This document shows, in pieces, positions 25,588-37,878 of a stretch of 64,000 nt of DNA. The notes under the pieces are model-generated. The model worked only from the letters and a program-made list of their open reading frames with translations. It was not told the DNA's origin and did not search any database. Position 1 is the first letter of the stretch. The number at the start of each line of letters is the position of its first letter. Position numbers and translations under genes: made by a program. The stretch comes from Alligator mississippiensis (lineage: Eukaryota; Chordata; Crocodylia; Alligatoridae). The stretch covers positions 116,878,162-116,942,161 of the forward strand of contig NC_081824.1 of NCBI RefSeq assembly GCF_030867095.1. The letters run 5' to 3'.

Positions 25588-25975
25588 GTAGTTTTGGCAA
25601 TGCGTGGGGTAGGAGCTGGTGACCCTCTGCTATGGCAATGCATGCTAGACAACACGTGCATTCTTAGACAGGACAGAGTCATTCAAAGTATCCATTGGAA
25701 CAAGTCAAACCCTGAAGTGCAGAAGTTTAAATACCACATTTTGTGCCTTTGGGAGAACCCTGCAGCAGAGAGTAGGGAAAGAGGGAGGGAAAGGAGGGCT
25801 GCTGGACAGCATAGGGGTGGTCCTGCCTGGCTCCTACAGCAGGGTGGCACAGTGAAGGATGCCCTTCTAGCATCTTAAGTCAGCACAGGGGCTGGTCCAT
25901 GCATTCTTCCCTTCCCTTCCCTGCCCCTCCCCCACTCCCCACAATTACACCATTGCCAAAGTGTTGCAATCAGAC
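25588..25975. mobile_element. Possible MITE with TTGGCAATG ends
   Basis: AGTTTTGGCAATGCGTGGGG on the left faces a right end whose complement reads CACTTTGGCAATGGTGTAATTGTGGGG, an imperfect inverted repeat with an indel. The interior is GC/purine-rich like the other MITEs here. No target duplication is evident and the boundaries are approximate. Confidence 0.4.
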
Positions 25976-26935
25976 TTTATATACCATAGGCATTATGTAC
26001 CTGCTCCACAGACTTGAGTTAAAAGTTATGAGAAAAGAATAACCTTCAACTCTCAGGACAATATTTGAAAGGCATGTGTTGTGTAACTGTAAGGACAATA
26101 CAGCACCTAAAACAGGATGACTAATGCAAGTAGACCATTTGTATTTTGCATAGATTCAATTACATAGGTGCAAGTAGCAGTGGTGTGATACAATAGCACC
26201 AACAAAGCTCTCCAGGCCCATTTAATCTTTTACATAACCAACAGCTTCAATGAGTTTACAGGATGGATGACTTTGACCCTTCATGGTTACTGGAAAAACA
26301 CATCACTTCTCTTTACTCATTTGACACCCTTCTTTACTTTGGATCACGCTGCATCTGTTGAAAGATAGTTGGGTATCACATTCACAGGGTCTGCATTTAC
26401 ATAGTCCTGTTACTGCAAGGCAAGCAGTTAATCACTGGAAAGCCACTTCGTTGAGGAACTAATTGAGTCACATTGTGAGAGAGATTTTGCCATCTACTTC
26501 ATATGCTTTTCCCCCAAATCACTGATTTTGACATTTGCTTTAATATTTCATAAAGTCTTCCGCAACTGACTGACATCGAGCATGGGACCATGAATCTTTT
26601 GACAAGAAATCTCTGAATCTGTCTTTCATCATGTGATGGTGAAAAAGGAATGGTATTTATTCTTGCTTTGATTATTTTTTTCCAACAAAAGGAGCAGTGG
26701 TCACAGTTACAAAACTATCCTTTGTTAGAAAAAAGGGGTTGAGGAAAATTCCTGGATTGGTCCCAGGAGAAAAAAAATTACTTTCCTCATAGCAACAGTC
26801 CACATTAGCTGATGAAAATAAAGGCAAAAGTACTGTGTAACAATGCCCAGGTCCTGGAAGAGAGAGATGCCCCTGTTTTAGGGCAGACTGCCCCTGCACT
26901 CTTCTGCCACGCCTTGATGTAAAATGAATATGTAT
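25976..26935. other. Unique DNA
   Basis: No gene or repeat recognised. Confidence 0.4.
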
Positions 26936-27724
26936 AATGTGGCAGGCTGCCCCCTTTGTGGCTCTGGTGTATTAAGCCTATCACATAGCTCTGAGCCATC
27001 CCTACACTATGTCCCATGCCTCACAGATAGCAGCCAATTCTACATACTACTTTTCCAGACCCTTTCTGAGCCACACTCATCCTTTGGCCCACTCAGGCCT
27101 TAACGCCCCACTCAGTGGGCCTTGACCCCTCACTGGACTACTCCTTGGCCCCTCCTCAGGCCATACTCTGCCCCCTCCCTGGGCCACACACACTCACTTC
27201 ACCCCCTCCAGGCCACACTTCATGTTCTGTAGGCCTCAAGTCCCTCCCAGTGGACCTTGAACCCAAGCCTTTCCCCTCTACAGGGTGACCCACAAGGCAG
27301 TGGGGGCTGATGCTTTCTGCCCCCCGCCCCCCAATCTTTCATTGAGAAAGTGCAGGTGTGGCATTTCCTGGGGGCTGCTCCACCACCAGCAGCCCCACCA
27401 CACCAACCAACCCCAGCAGGGTGCAGTTTCAGGTCTTACCCAGGACCAAAAGGAACCTCCTTCATCCCCATAATTCCTATCCTCAACCTCCAGGTGTTCC
27501 AAAATCTGCAGTTTTCAGGCTGCATAATTACTCCTCCAGTTCCCCAGGTGTAACTGGGAAGTCTGGGTTTATACTCTGTCTGCATAGCCCTCCTCCAATC
27601 AGATGGCCCTCCTTCAATAAAGCCAATTAGGTGACTACCTTACTGGGCCTGAACCCACCTGCCAATTACTCCACAGCCTGCCAGATGGTCTTAAGGTGGC
27701 AGGTACAACCAGTGTGCTGCCACA
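26936..27724. mobile_element. Possible solo LTR or LTR relic
   Basis: The GC-rich, C-rich stretch begins TGTGGCAG and ends CTGCCACA, a short perfect inverted terminus of the TG...CA type expected for LTRs. An AATAAA signal lies at about 27616, roughly 105 bases before the end, as in an R/U5 arrangement. The first half is built of degenerate repeats around GGCC(A/T)CAC and GGCCTTGACCCC. I find no target duplication. A hAT-like origin is also possible, so this is only a candidate fossil. Confidence 0.35.
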
Positions 27725-28040
27725 CACTGCAACAATGTTGCAAATATTTACAAACAAATAGGTTTGATTTATATATGCAGTTCCTCTAGGGAGAAAAAAC
27801 CCCTTTTAATAAAAATAAAGATTGGAGGTAGTGTTTCTCATATTGAAAGGGTTTTACAAACATTGACTGATAAACTAATACCCATGGGAAAGCACCCAAA
27901 GTTCCTTTTATTTGCAAAATGAGGCCAATGGTTTGATTTTAGTCATATCAGAGTATGTAGAAGGTAGGTAACCTCAAAGGAAGCAGTGACTTTGAGTGGT
28001 TAATATACAGATCACAGGAAACTGCATGACCCAGGATTGG
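27725..28040. other. Unique AT-rich spacer
   Basis: Nothing recognised, apart from weak MIR/L2-like wording near 27850-27900 that I do not call. Confidence 0.35.
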
Positions 28041-28045
28041 AGAAG

Positions 28046-29082
28046 TGTCGCAGAAAACTGAGGTGCCCTGCTCCTAGAGAGAGGAAACTGCCAGGGAGAC
28101 AGCCCTGGCAGGGAATAAGGAGCACAGCTGTGGGTTGCCCAGGGCAACTGGGAAGTCAGCTGACCAGAAGGGGCAGGGCCTGGCCATCATAAAGCCCAGG
28201 GCTGAGGCCAGGCTAGCAGTTACCTGCCAGCAGCCAGACAGAGAGGAGCTCCTGAAGCTAAGATGTGAGAACCGCTGGTACTACTCAAGCCGAGTAAAGG
28301 ATGGCGACTCCAGGACATTGGAGCAATGTTGTTATAGCCAGGCGGCCTTAAGTTAAGTTGTAGCCAAGAGGCTTGTGTTTGCTTTGTTGTTATGTATTAC
28401 GCCGGTGGTTTGGGTGAGACTATTAGGGGTTGGAGGAAACCTCATAGGGGACCCACAGTAGCGTGGGGACCCCAGTGCCAGTAGGGGCACAGCTTACAGG
28501 GTGCTTAGACCCCAGCCCAGAGAGGGGCATTTGAGAAGCCCCAGTGTGGGTGTGGCGAGCCCCAGAGAGGGGGCATGATTGAGAAGGCCCAGTGGGGCCA
28601 CGGAGGACCCAGAGAGAGGGCAACTGTACAGAGAAGGCCCCGGAGAAGGGGACAGCACTGCGGAGGAGGCCCAGGCTGGGCACAGAACCCCAGGAGGGGG
28701 CGGCAATACCGAGAAGGCTCAAGTAAAGGGTGGCAGTACCGAGGAGGCCCAAGAAACGGGCGTGAGTACAGATAGAGAGACAGACCAACGTCCATTCCAA
28801 CTGCAAGGCTTGGGGTGTGGTATAAGGGGTGGTTGGAGCCACGCATAGCCCATAAGGCTAGGGTGCCCAGGAAGCACCCATGGTAGAGCAGAACCCATAA
28901 GGGGTCTGGGAATTCATGGGGCCAGAAATAACTGTGTCCAAGGAGACATAAGACAGCCTCCCAACTGATTTAAACATCAAAGACGTGGCGGGCGAGAAAC
29001 CGAGGGTGCCCTTGGGCCAACTTGGCATGGAAGAGGGGGCCTTAAGGAGATCACGGCCCTCCTGTAGGACCCCACCATGACA
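28046..29082. mobile_element. Solo LTR of an LTR retroelement, 1.04 kb
   Basis: The unit starts TGTCGCAG and ends CCATGACA (TGTC...GACA termini) and is flanked by a perfect 5-base target duplication, AGAAG, at 28041-28045 and 29083-29087. A single LTR with its own target duplication is the normal result of recombination between the two LTRs of a provirus. It is GC-rich, with repeated GAGAAGGCCC/GAGGAGGCCC units at about 28560-28770. A 5-base duplication fits gypsy-type elements and several endogenous retrovirus classes; the family cannot be decided without the interior. It is a fossil with no coding content. Confidence 0.75.
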
Positions 29083-29330
29083 AGAAGCATACTGGAGCAG
29101 AATAGAAAACCTGATATGTATTCTTGAAAAAAAATGTTATCAACTATTTACTGAATACAAAACACTATAAAGGTGGAGGAAAGGGGTAGAAACAAACAAG
29201 GAACAGGATATCTTACTGTTTAAGGGTAAAATTTAGGCTAAGTTATAAGCTATTATTTTGTTCTGAAACCCATTGAAATCAATAGAGTCTTTCCATCAGC
29301 ATCAGTGAACTTTGGATCAGTCCCTATAAC

Positions 29331-29745
29331 TATGGGCATATCTATACAAGACATTTAGTGTGAAGCTGACTAATTAGTTCCACAGTAAACATCTCAGCAT
29401 CTACAGGACTTCCCCATTAGGGCATGAGAAAATAATAAACTCTGCAGCAGGGTATTTATAAGTAGTACCTTGCTGCGGAGTTTTTTCATGTGCAGCAGCA
29501 CACGGGCAGCCATTGACCCAGCTGGCTGGGGCATAAGAGTCCTTCAGTGTGGGGGCTGCCTGCTAGCTGACTCCCAGGGCCCTTTACCAGCTGGGGCTGC
29601 TCTGACTGTGCTCTACATGCTGAGTATAAATAAAGTTAATTACCACCAGGCACATTCAAATAGCGTGGCCAGGAGCAAAATGCTCCAGAGCAACAAGCCC
29701 CAGACTTTATTCATGTGCACTAATTATACATGTAGATGCATCCAT
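29331..29745. mobile_element. MITE of the GGGCATATCTATAC family, 415 bp
   Basis: The left end TATGGGCATATCTATACA faces a right end whose complement is TATGGATGCATCTACATG. Internal blocks (CTAATTAGTTCCACAGTAAA, CAGCTGGCTGGGGCATAAG) match the element at 12371. The right inner part carries TGCACTAATTATACATG. There is no transposase, so it depends on an autonomous relative. Confidence 0.65.
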
Positions 29746-30010
29746 AGGGCCCACAGAGATTAAATATGTAGCACTATCATAACTTTTAGTTTAAAATCAT
29801 TACATTTCTATTGATTTGAGTCTTATTTTTAAGTATATATCCTATTTATGTGTGAATAGCATATGTGTGGAATGTATCCAGCAATCAATATTTAGAGTCA
29901 GTGCCCTCCAACTACTTCGTAGAGCTCTTTCAATACAAACCAGCTGTAAAGTGACGTATCCAGCCACTTTAAACAAGCTTTGCACAAAATATACATGGCA
30001 GTCAAGAATC
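29746..30010. other. Unique spacer
   Basis: AT-rich, no feature seen. Confidence 0.35.
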
Positions 30011-30332
30011 AGGATCAGGTAGACAAGGATCTTTGGATAAATCTGATATCTTTTATTAGACCAACTAAAAGAGTTGGAAAATTATTTTCAAGCTTTCAGG
30101 TATAAATACCCTTTGTCAGGCTGAGGAAGCATCTGCAGTTGGTGTGTGCTCTTCCTGGATGGAATGAATAGTAAAGAAGCCAGAAGCTGGTATGCATGCA
30201 AGAAAGCCAGTGACTTTCTTGCATGCATACCACCCCCTCTGGCTTCTTTAGATATCAGATTTACCCAAAGAACCTTGTCTGCCTATGTCCTTAGACCAAC
30301 ACAGCTACAACCTGTACCCCAGGACCAGGTAG
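30011..30332 (+). mobile_element. SINE-like/TIR element with nested hairpins and 12-base flanking repeats
   Basis: The flanks AGGATCAGGTAG (30011-30022) and AGGACCAGGTAG (30321-30332) form a 12-base direct repeat with one mismatch, the length seen in LINE-mediated retroposition. Inside, 30 bases at 30021-30050 (AGACAAGGATCTTTGG...) are nearly complementary to 30251-30280. A second inverted repeat in the middle has perfect 19-base arms (TGGTATGCATGCAAGAAAG) around a 7-base loop. A third pair, TAAAGAAGCCAG and its complement, encloses it. The 3' part reads TTAGACCAACACAGCTACAACCTGTACC, a module also found in diverged form at 49930. From memory, this unit is common in crocodilian transcripts' UTRs; I cannot name its class. 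Confidence 0.7.
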
Positions 30333-32002
30333 AGTAACTTGATCTGCTGAAAATAATGCATGCAAGGTAGTCTGATATGTTAGTACTTCAAGCTTTCAAA
30401 AAGTAATCATGTTGCTTTATGTAGGAATAAGAACCAGGACTGCATAATAGGTGTTTGCCTGTGGGTAGCATGCATATTCTTTCAGATTTTCTCCCACTCA
30501 AAAGCATTTTTAACCCCTTTGAAGTCTGTGAAAGGGAAAACAGATACAGGGATGGCCTGCTTTTGTAAAGCTGAAATCATATGATGTAATGAAAATTTAC
30601 TCTTTAAACGGGTTATTGAAAATGATCTCAAGAAAATTTGATTTTTGCTCTGAAATATTCTGGGAAAAAATACTGATTTTCTTTGATTGGCTATAATGAA
30701 TGTTGAAATGTTTGGACAATTCAAATTATTTTTTTAAAAAGAAACAAAATGTTTCGAAATATACCTGAAACATTTTAATGATTTTCTGACTAGCTCTACT
30801 TGGTAAGTCTGACTTGAATCATATGTACTTTAAGATCCAAAATTCACTGAACAGCCTTTGCACCCTTTATTCCTTCCTTGTTAAAACCTACTTAGACTTA
30901 GTTAGAAATGAAAAGCAGCATGAGAAAAGCTATTTCTGCAATATTTTCAGCTTGGCTGAAATCACGATGTGTCAAAAAAAGAAGAGTATCTTGTAGGAAA
31001 GTATGTTCCTCAGTTTGGAAACACACTTTGCTAAGTATCTGCACATTTGGCTGTTTATCTAAAAGGAACTACCATAACTCCTGTGGCTGCCAGTTTCCCC
31101 ATCCTCCCACTCCTCCCATTTTCTGCCCCTAAATCTGAAAAGAGCATCTGTTCCATTCTGTACTGGATCTCAGTGGTATATAAATCCCCATCTCTTAATT
31201 AGGCCTCTTTTCCCTTGATGATTGTGTTCTTTCCAATGCAAGCCACAAAACATCTCAACTTTCCACCTGCCACACTGTGATTTTGCTTTTGAAATACTTT
31301 ACCTTATGGATGTCATGGTTTCATTAACCACACCCATTTATTTTGATAATTTCATGAGCTGCAAGGTTAATAAAAAGTGCTTTGATTTTGGAATTTCCTT
31401 ATAGTAGCTGACAAGTTTTAGCTTTACTAGGTTAACAAATAATATGCTCATTGCATTTTGTCCCAATGCAACACTAGATATTAATCTTTAGGACCCCGTG
31501 CCACATCTTAATTATGGCCACCCTTGATACCACAGAGTTATACAGAAGATTAACACAGTGTTGCTACAACAAAGGACTGCTACAAAAAGTGACAACCCAA
31601 CAAGTGACATGCAACACAACGGGTTTCAAAAGCAGAAAGATCTCCCTTACTGAGGACTCCACCTGCATCTGGGAAGCCATCAGTGAGCAGGAAGCTGCTA
31701 CATGTCAAACATTCCTCTAGACATCCTAGTCATGCTGGGGACAATGTCCAGATACAAGTGGCTATAACCAATTAGTGCAGATCAGAGGGGCCTTCAATTC
31801 GCTTTAATCTATACTGGTGGTGAATTCGCTTCCAATTAATTTATCGAAACTAATTTCCAACAAATTAATTCTGGGAATGCACAGCAGCAATTTCTGATTA
31901 AAACAATATTATTCCTTCAAAAGAGAATATTGAAAACTACTGCAATATCCTCAGAAGTCTCTAAAACTTTCACATATACAATCTATATTCCTGGGATTTA
32001 GA
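30333..32002. other. Unique AT-rich DNA
   Basis: No gene or classified repeat. Around 31800-31840 the word AATTCGCTT occurs twice, which may be the rest of a small MITE. Confidence 0.4.
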
Positions 32003-32010
32003 GCACTTGG

Positions 32011-33166
32011 TAAGTATAAACATTCAAAAAGACCAAGCCTGAACTGATTCAATCTTTGCAGGTTAGTTTAACCTGCAAAGATTGAACTGATTTGCAAGTA
32101 AATAAACATTCACTTTTGATTCTGAAAATGCAGGCACATGCCTGTAGTGGCTCAGGCCAGAAGCTGGGGGCACTAAAGAGAGCTCTCCCTTCCCTTCCTC
32201 AGTGGCCAGGTGGAAGGCAGCTGAACTGGGGTTGGGGGAGTGTGTCCAGGCCCCCAGCAGTATGATTGGGGAGGGGTTTAAACCTCCAGGGACCCCAGCC
32301 AGGGTGTGCCTGGAGTAGGAGGTGGGAAGCAGGCTTTTTTTTTGGCAGGGGGGAGAAGCATGGTCAGACATCAGTCCACCATGGTCCCCTAAGACGAAGG
32401 GGCAGGGAGAGGGGTTATTCCTCCTTCCTTACTCTCTCCCCCCAGGTCCTCCCAGGACCTCATGCATTTCCCCCACCCCTTGCTGTTTGGGGGGGGGGAA
32501 GGTTGTGGCCAGCCCCATTGGCAGCCTGAGCCCCTCTCTCTCCTCTATCCCACGAGCATGAACTCCAGTCAGGCAGACCCCAGCTGGGGTCCATGCTGGT
32601 GGGAAAGGGGAGGGAGGGGGGATTAAATCCCCCTCCCCCGATTTGCTTCAGGCTGCCAACTGGGCTGGGCATAACCCTCACCATTTGTGGGGGAGGGGGG
32701 AAATGCCTGATGGGGGCTGCTCTGCCATAACCAAGCAGACCCCAGCCTGGTGCCCTCGAGGGAGAGGTGAGGGAAGGGGAAATAAACCCCCTCCCTGCCC
32801 CTTCACCACAGGGGGACATGCCAGGCTGGGACCTGGCCATGCCCTTGCCCCTGCTTCAGTTAGAGAGCAGAGGGACAGGGCCATCCCTCCTCTTTGGAGC
32901 AGATAGCACAGCCCAGTCCAGGGCTGAAAAGCATTCTGGGATGCTGGGGAACCCTGGTTTAACTTAAACAAGGAAGAGGTCTGGGACAGAAGTTCCATAA
33001 ACCAGTTTGACCCAAATCAGTTAAGTCTGATACTACATTCAGCCAGGTTTATCGTAAATCAGTTTCGGCCATTTTGAAACGGATTTATGTGCATTTCACA
33101 TATGTACTGTTAGAGGTTTAAACCAGTTTCTGATCACTTAAACTGGTTCATGTGTAACTTCTGTTA
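32011..33166. mobile_element. hAT-like non-autonomous element with terminal hairpin, 1.16 kb
   Basis: Tips TAAGTATAAACATTCA and (complement of right end) TAACAGAAGTTACACA are weak inverted repeats. The flanks GCACTTGG (32003-32010) and GCCCTTGA (33167-33174) could be a decayed 8-base target duplication. Just inside the left end is a perfect hairpin: 18-base arms TTCAATCTTTGCAGGTTA at 32048-32065 and its complement at 32069-32086, loop of 3. The middle is GC-rich, and the right end has AAACCAGTTT and AAACTGGTT in opposite orientation. The left end recurs at 63942-64000. No transposase. Confidence 0.6.
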
Positions 33167-33174
33167 GCCCTTGA

Positions 33175-36089
33175 GTTCGTCACATGGCTCTTCATAACTT
33201 GGTTGGAGACTTGTGTTTGATTATGATACCTGACACTAAATGCAAAGCTATACAAAAAGTTTCTTTCACAGTGCATTGTCTTTCCAACTGTAACAGCCTT
33301 TCCAAGCTTCCACTGCAAACAATGCAAAAAAGTACAAAGGACCAAGTGGAAATCAGTGGCCAGCCAGCGTTCCATATAAAGATTGATACAGCTTCCTGTC
33401 TCGTAGGAAATGCCCACACCATGACCTGTCATTTCTGCTGTCTGGACTAGTGTCTCTTCACTTCCTGGAGCAAAACAAAACACAGACAAAAGAAAGTGCC
33501 CTTTTTCCTTTGTTTCATTATTTATATTGCTAAATGTCTCCATCCCATTGGAATAAGTACACAGAGAGAGACTCACTGAGTAGGTTTGCTAGGGAAAAGG
33601 ACGGTAGAAGGCATGGACTGGTTGTCCAAAACCAATATAAACATAAACCACTGAATTTTTGGAACAAGAAACTAGGAGTTTGAGCCATAAAGAAACAGGC
33701 ATTGGGACACAAAGCACTGTATCACTTAGATTACTTTCAGAGACTCTCGAAGTGGAATTTATGGTCTTGAGATAGGCACCTAGGCTTGTTATGCAATGCA
33801 CAGGGAAAAGGGGAAGTTTTTAAATGGGATTCACAGCATCCAGGGTGGTAAACTGAGGAATACTTAGCATAACAAACAAGCTGAAATTAAAAGAGGATTA
33901 TATCTTGATCACCACACCCTAAGCCTCTTGCTTAAAGCTGCAGGGAAATGCCTGCCTCCTTCGGGGAATTCTCCTAGGGTTATGTAGCTAATTCATTTCA
34001 ATCCAGAAGTGTCTGCCTTTGCAATATCAGCCCACTAGCTAGAGCACTCATCCAGCATATGAGAAAGCTGAACTCAGTTTTCTCCTTGGGGAAATTCAAA
34101 CCCATATCTTCCACTTCCCCAGAGAGTAATTTGATCACCAGGCTGGAAGTTAGGCTGCAGTTGAGCAGAAAGAAACTTGCCAACCCTGCTTTTGAAGCTG
34201 TCCCATGATGTAGAAAAGAAGGAATGATTCACTAGGCCAGAGAGAGGGAGCAAAAGTGAGCATGAATCTCGAATCTACCAGTTCTGGCATCACCTGGGTT
34301 CTATCTTCTGTTTATTCAATGACTGTTTAATGTAAAATGCATCAGCAACCATTAGAGCAGGAGCAGGAACCCCAACTTCTTTGCATCTATTTCATCAGAT
34401 GTGCTCAGTAACTTCATTTAAACTTGATCCAGCCAAATTATCTACTATCCCTTCCTGAAGGAAATAAATGAGGCTGATACAAATCATCAAACTGTGTCAT
34501 CATGCTTGCCAAGCACAGAAGGCCTAGACTGGCTGCTGAAGTGAATGAGGTTTTGTTCTACAATAGGATACTTTCTAGCTGTTCTAATGAAAACAAAATA
34601 AGTGGCTTTCTGAACATGAGGATTTTAATCTCTATTGAATAATGTTAGTTTGGACCTCAACCAAGAAGAGACTTTCATGTATGCCTCTGTACATACTGAG
34701 ATATTGCAACAGAATGGGAAAATCATTTCCTGCGCAGTGTTCTCAACCCCATTCAATTACACTGTTGCATAGTGATATAGTGATATATTTTGATGACCCT
34801 GGGTTTAATAAGGCATTGGAATTACTCGAGAAACTTTTGCTATTTTAAAGTCATAATTAAATCAAACTTTGAGGGCCTGAATTTGATTGCTGTAGGTACA
34901 ATTACCCATATTAAAAAGTAACTGTTATTATTTTTCACTGGAGGAGACCCTGATTTTTTTAATGGAAAAAAATAAAACCTGCTTTAATATTGGCAAATGT
35001 TGTCTTTGTTTTTTGTTTTTTAATGAATTGAACAAATATGTAACTATCAAAGACATTTTCTTTTGTTATAAACACTTAACATTTAATCACAAGAGAACAT
35101 TTCCTACTGAAATTTCCTTTAAAAAAGATTTTTTGACCAGGTAAAAAAAATCTACCACCTGTACCATTATTATAGCTACCTCTATATCAATATTATTACT
35201 TAACTTAAAATGTGTTATTGTTGAACTGACACCTATATGGAATTTTAAATTAGCACTTGGTGCTTATATTTTGGAAATATTCAGGAATAAACAGTTAAGC
35301 CAAATTCTCAAACTGGGTTATGTTGCAAAGGGCTCAAAATCTCCATGAAAATGCCAAGCAGAAAATTCAGCAGGTGTATTGTTATTCCTTCCTAGTACTG
35401 CCACTGAAGTGGTAAGGTTGGGCCTATGCAATGTAGCTGCTGAACATGCACAGATTAGCTGCTTCTATCCCAGTTGCCATTGGAATCCTTCTTCAGAGTA
35501 TGTCTAGGCCACGTCTCCAGTGCTGTCAAGCCTACCATGACCTATCCATCCGATGCTGCTTATGTGTGCCAAACCCAGAACACAGCAGTGTAGATATTAG
35601 TGATGTCCCCTGCCTGTGGCTTCCTAGCCCATGGGAAACAGAAATCTAGAGAGCAACTATGAATGCTCTTGGAGCACTTTTACCCTCTCATTTCTGAGAG
35701 GTGGAGCCATGCTCTTCAGCAGGAGCCTCAAGAGTAGTTACACTATGTTTAAATTGTATAGGCATAGATTGTCTTCTTGTCCAGAAGTTTCTTAGTGGAT
35801 GTCCATGAGTGGCCTCATTTTAGCCAAAGACTCTCTGGCAACAATAGGATTAGAGGCTTTAAGTCTGTCACAATTTCAACTGGCAGTGTACATCAAGCTA
35901 CAATGTCTTGGGCCTTAGCTCTCAGTCCCTGGCTCAAATGCTGCTATATTAAGCATAATCTGAAATAAGGTGGCAATATATAGATTATTAGTATTGAATA
36001 ATTACATTAGGATATTGCTCAGACATCCTGAACAAGACCTGGGTCTTATGGTACTAAGAGCTGTTTAATGTATTGTAATGTTGAGTTTT
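33175..36089. other. Unique DNA with one tRNA-like SINE relic
   Basis: Mainly repeat-poor AT-rich DNA without coding signal. A SINE-like relic lies at 34026-34145 (separate entry). Confidence 0.45.
34026..34145. repeat. tRNA-derived SINE-like inverted pair
   Basis: On the minus strand GCCTGGTGATCAAATTACTC and GGGTTTGAATTTCC occupy the positions of A-box and B-box promoter words of a tRNA-derived SINE. On the plus strand the left half, CACTAGCTAGAGCACTCATC with GAACTCAGTTTTCTCC, is a second, opposed copy of the same pattern. The resemblance is to an old amniote tRNA-type repeat; heavily diverged. Confidence 0.4.
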
Positions 36090-36943
36090 TCATAGTTTCA
36101 TAGTAGTTTGGAGTCAGAAGGGACCTAAATAGATCATCTAGTCTGAGCCCCTGCCACTGGCTGGAGCACACGCTGGGACCACATGACGCCAGACAGGTGT
36201 TCATCCAACCTTTTTCTGAATTTACCCAAGGTAGGAGCGAGGACCATTGCCCTAGGAAGTTGGTTCCAGATCCTAGCCACCCTAACAGTGAAGTAGTGCC
36301 TCCTACTCTTTAACATGAACCTATTCTCCAGCAGTTTCTGGCCATTGTTCCTCATCACCCCAGGTGGTGCTGGGGGGAATAGGACCCCTCCTATTTGCTG
36401 CTGATCTCCCCTGATGAGTTTGTAGGCAGTCACCAAATCCCCCCTCAGCCTCCATTTGCTGAGGCTGAACAGGGTCAGGTCCCTCAGCCTCTCATCATAG
36501 GGCCTGCCCTGTTGCCCTCCAACCAAGCGGGTGGCCCTCCTCTGAACCCTCTCAAGGCAGGCCACATCCTTCTTAAAGTGCAGCACCCAGAACTGGACAC
36601 AGTACTACAATTGAGGCCAGACCAATGTCACGTAGAGAAGGAGTATCACCTTTCTGGACCGGCTTGAGATGCATCTTTGGATACACGACAAGGTGTGGTT
36701 GGCTTTGCTGGCTGCGGTCTGGCATTGGCAGCTCATGTTCATCTTGGAGTCAATAATGACTCCAAGATCCCTTTCCGCCTCTGTGCTCTCAAGGGGGGGG
36801 GGGGGGGGGGGGCTCCCCAGCTTGTATGTATGCTGTGGATTCCTCCTCCCCAGGTGCAGCACCCTGCACGTATCCACACTGAAGCCCACCCTATTACCAT
36901 CCGCCCACTTCTGTAGTCTGTCTAAATCTAATTGCAGCCTCTC
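36090..36943 (-). mobile_element. CR1 LINE, 5'-truncated, with a 20-base G run
   Basis: Minus-strand CR1; low end TTTCATAGTAGTTTGGAGTC. Open frames at 36134-36586 and 36605-36889 carry the RT C-terminal motifs LERVQRRATRLV, RPYDERLRDLTLFSLSKWRLRGDL and RDLGVIIDSKMNMS. A run of 20 G (36793-36812) interrupts the segment LGSP...ESTEAERDLG, and the frame reads through it as prolines. The 5' truncation lies near an AT-rich ATATATG/TATATTA stretch at 36950-36975. Confidence 0.92.
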
Positions 36944-37427
36944 TCTCCCTATAATATATGTTATATATTATAAGGTTATAACATGAAGTAGAATGCCCAG
37001 AAGCCTCCAGGGGACTTGAGGAATGAACTGCAATGTGCATTACAGCTCCCAGAAGACAGCAGGGAGCAGGATGAAGAGGAAGGAGCAATGCTGGAGTGTG
37101 GGTTGCTGTGGCAGGGAGAGGGAGACATGTGGCCAGGGAGTTGGAAGGAGCGGTGGAGCTAGGACTGTGAGCTGCAGCAGCAGGGCTCAGATATGGAACT
37201 TGTGCAGATGGTAGCTTAGGGTTTTATGGGAACAGAGACTGGTTTGGAGCCCTCCAGAGTTGTGGGAGGGTTTAAGGTTCTCAAGTGTATATATCATGGT
37301 GTTAGTGTTTTCTACCACTTATCTGATCTTGGGTGATTTCACCACAGTGTCACTGTTTACTTCCTGTTACCCAGATCCTAAGTGTATATACCTTAAAGTT
37401 AACAATTATTTACCTGTCTGTCCCCCT
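36944..37427. other. Unclassified DNA
   Basis: Purine-rich 37060-37200, otherwise unremarkable; no gene or repeat recognised. Confidence 0.35.
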
Positions 37428-37435
37428 TTCCTTAG

Positions 37436-37870
37436 TAGGGATGTAAATATCATTTTAAAATATTAATTTAACCTTCTCTAAATATATTAGTTAAACAATT
37501 AACCAATGACACAGATGCTGGTGGGAGCCACTCTGGGCTCCCGGGGCCCTATGACCAGGGGATGTGGAAGAGGCAAGCCCAACCAGCTCATGTGAAGCCC
37601 TGCCTGGGGGATAGCAATTCAGCAACAAGCAGGTGTTTAATTGCTTAACTGATGAGTCATTTGGCTGCTGCTTTTCCTTTTAGGCTATGGGTACTAGTCC
37701 TCCTTGTCCCTCCCTTTCTCCTTCTGATTTCTGTTGGGGCTTCTCATGGTGTCCCTTCCCACCTTCCCTGCCAGACTGCCTGTCCTGAGCCAAAGGATAA
37801 CCAGTAAGCTAACAAGTTATCACTATACTTATCAGTTAAATGATTAACTGTTTAACTTTTCACATCCCTA
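37436..37870. mobile_element. hAT-like MITE, 435 bp
   Basis: The ends TAGGGATGTAAAT and (complement) TAGGGATGTGAAAAG are inverted repeats and are followed on both sides by AT-rich subterminal TTAAC-type words (ATTAATTTAACC left, GTTAATCATTTAACTG as complement right). The flanks TTCCTTAG (37428-37435) and CTCCTTAT (37871-37878) match at six of eight bases, a probable hAT target duplication. GC-rich interior without protein. Confidence 0.65.
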
Positions 37871-37878
37871 CTCCTTAT

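Noticed and set aside
26936-27724. Confident LTR call
   Set aside because: Terminal TGTGGCAG/CTGCCACA is suggestive, but no target duplication was found, so only a low-confidence candidate is listed.
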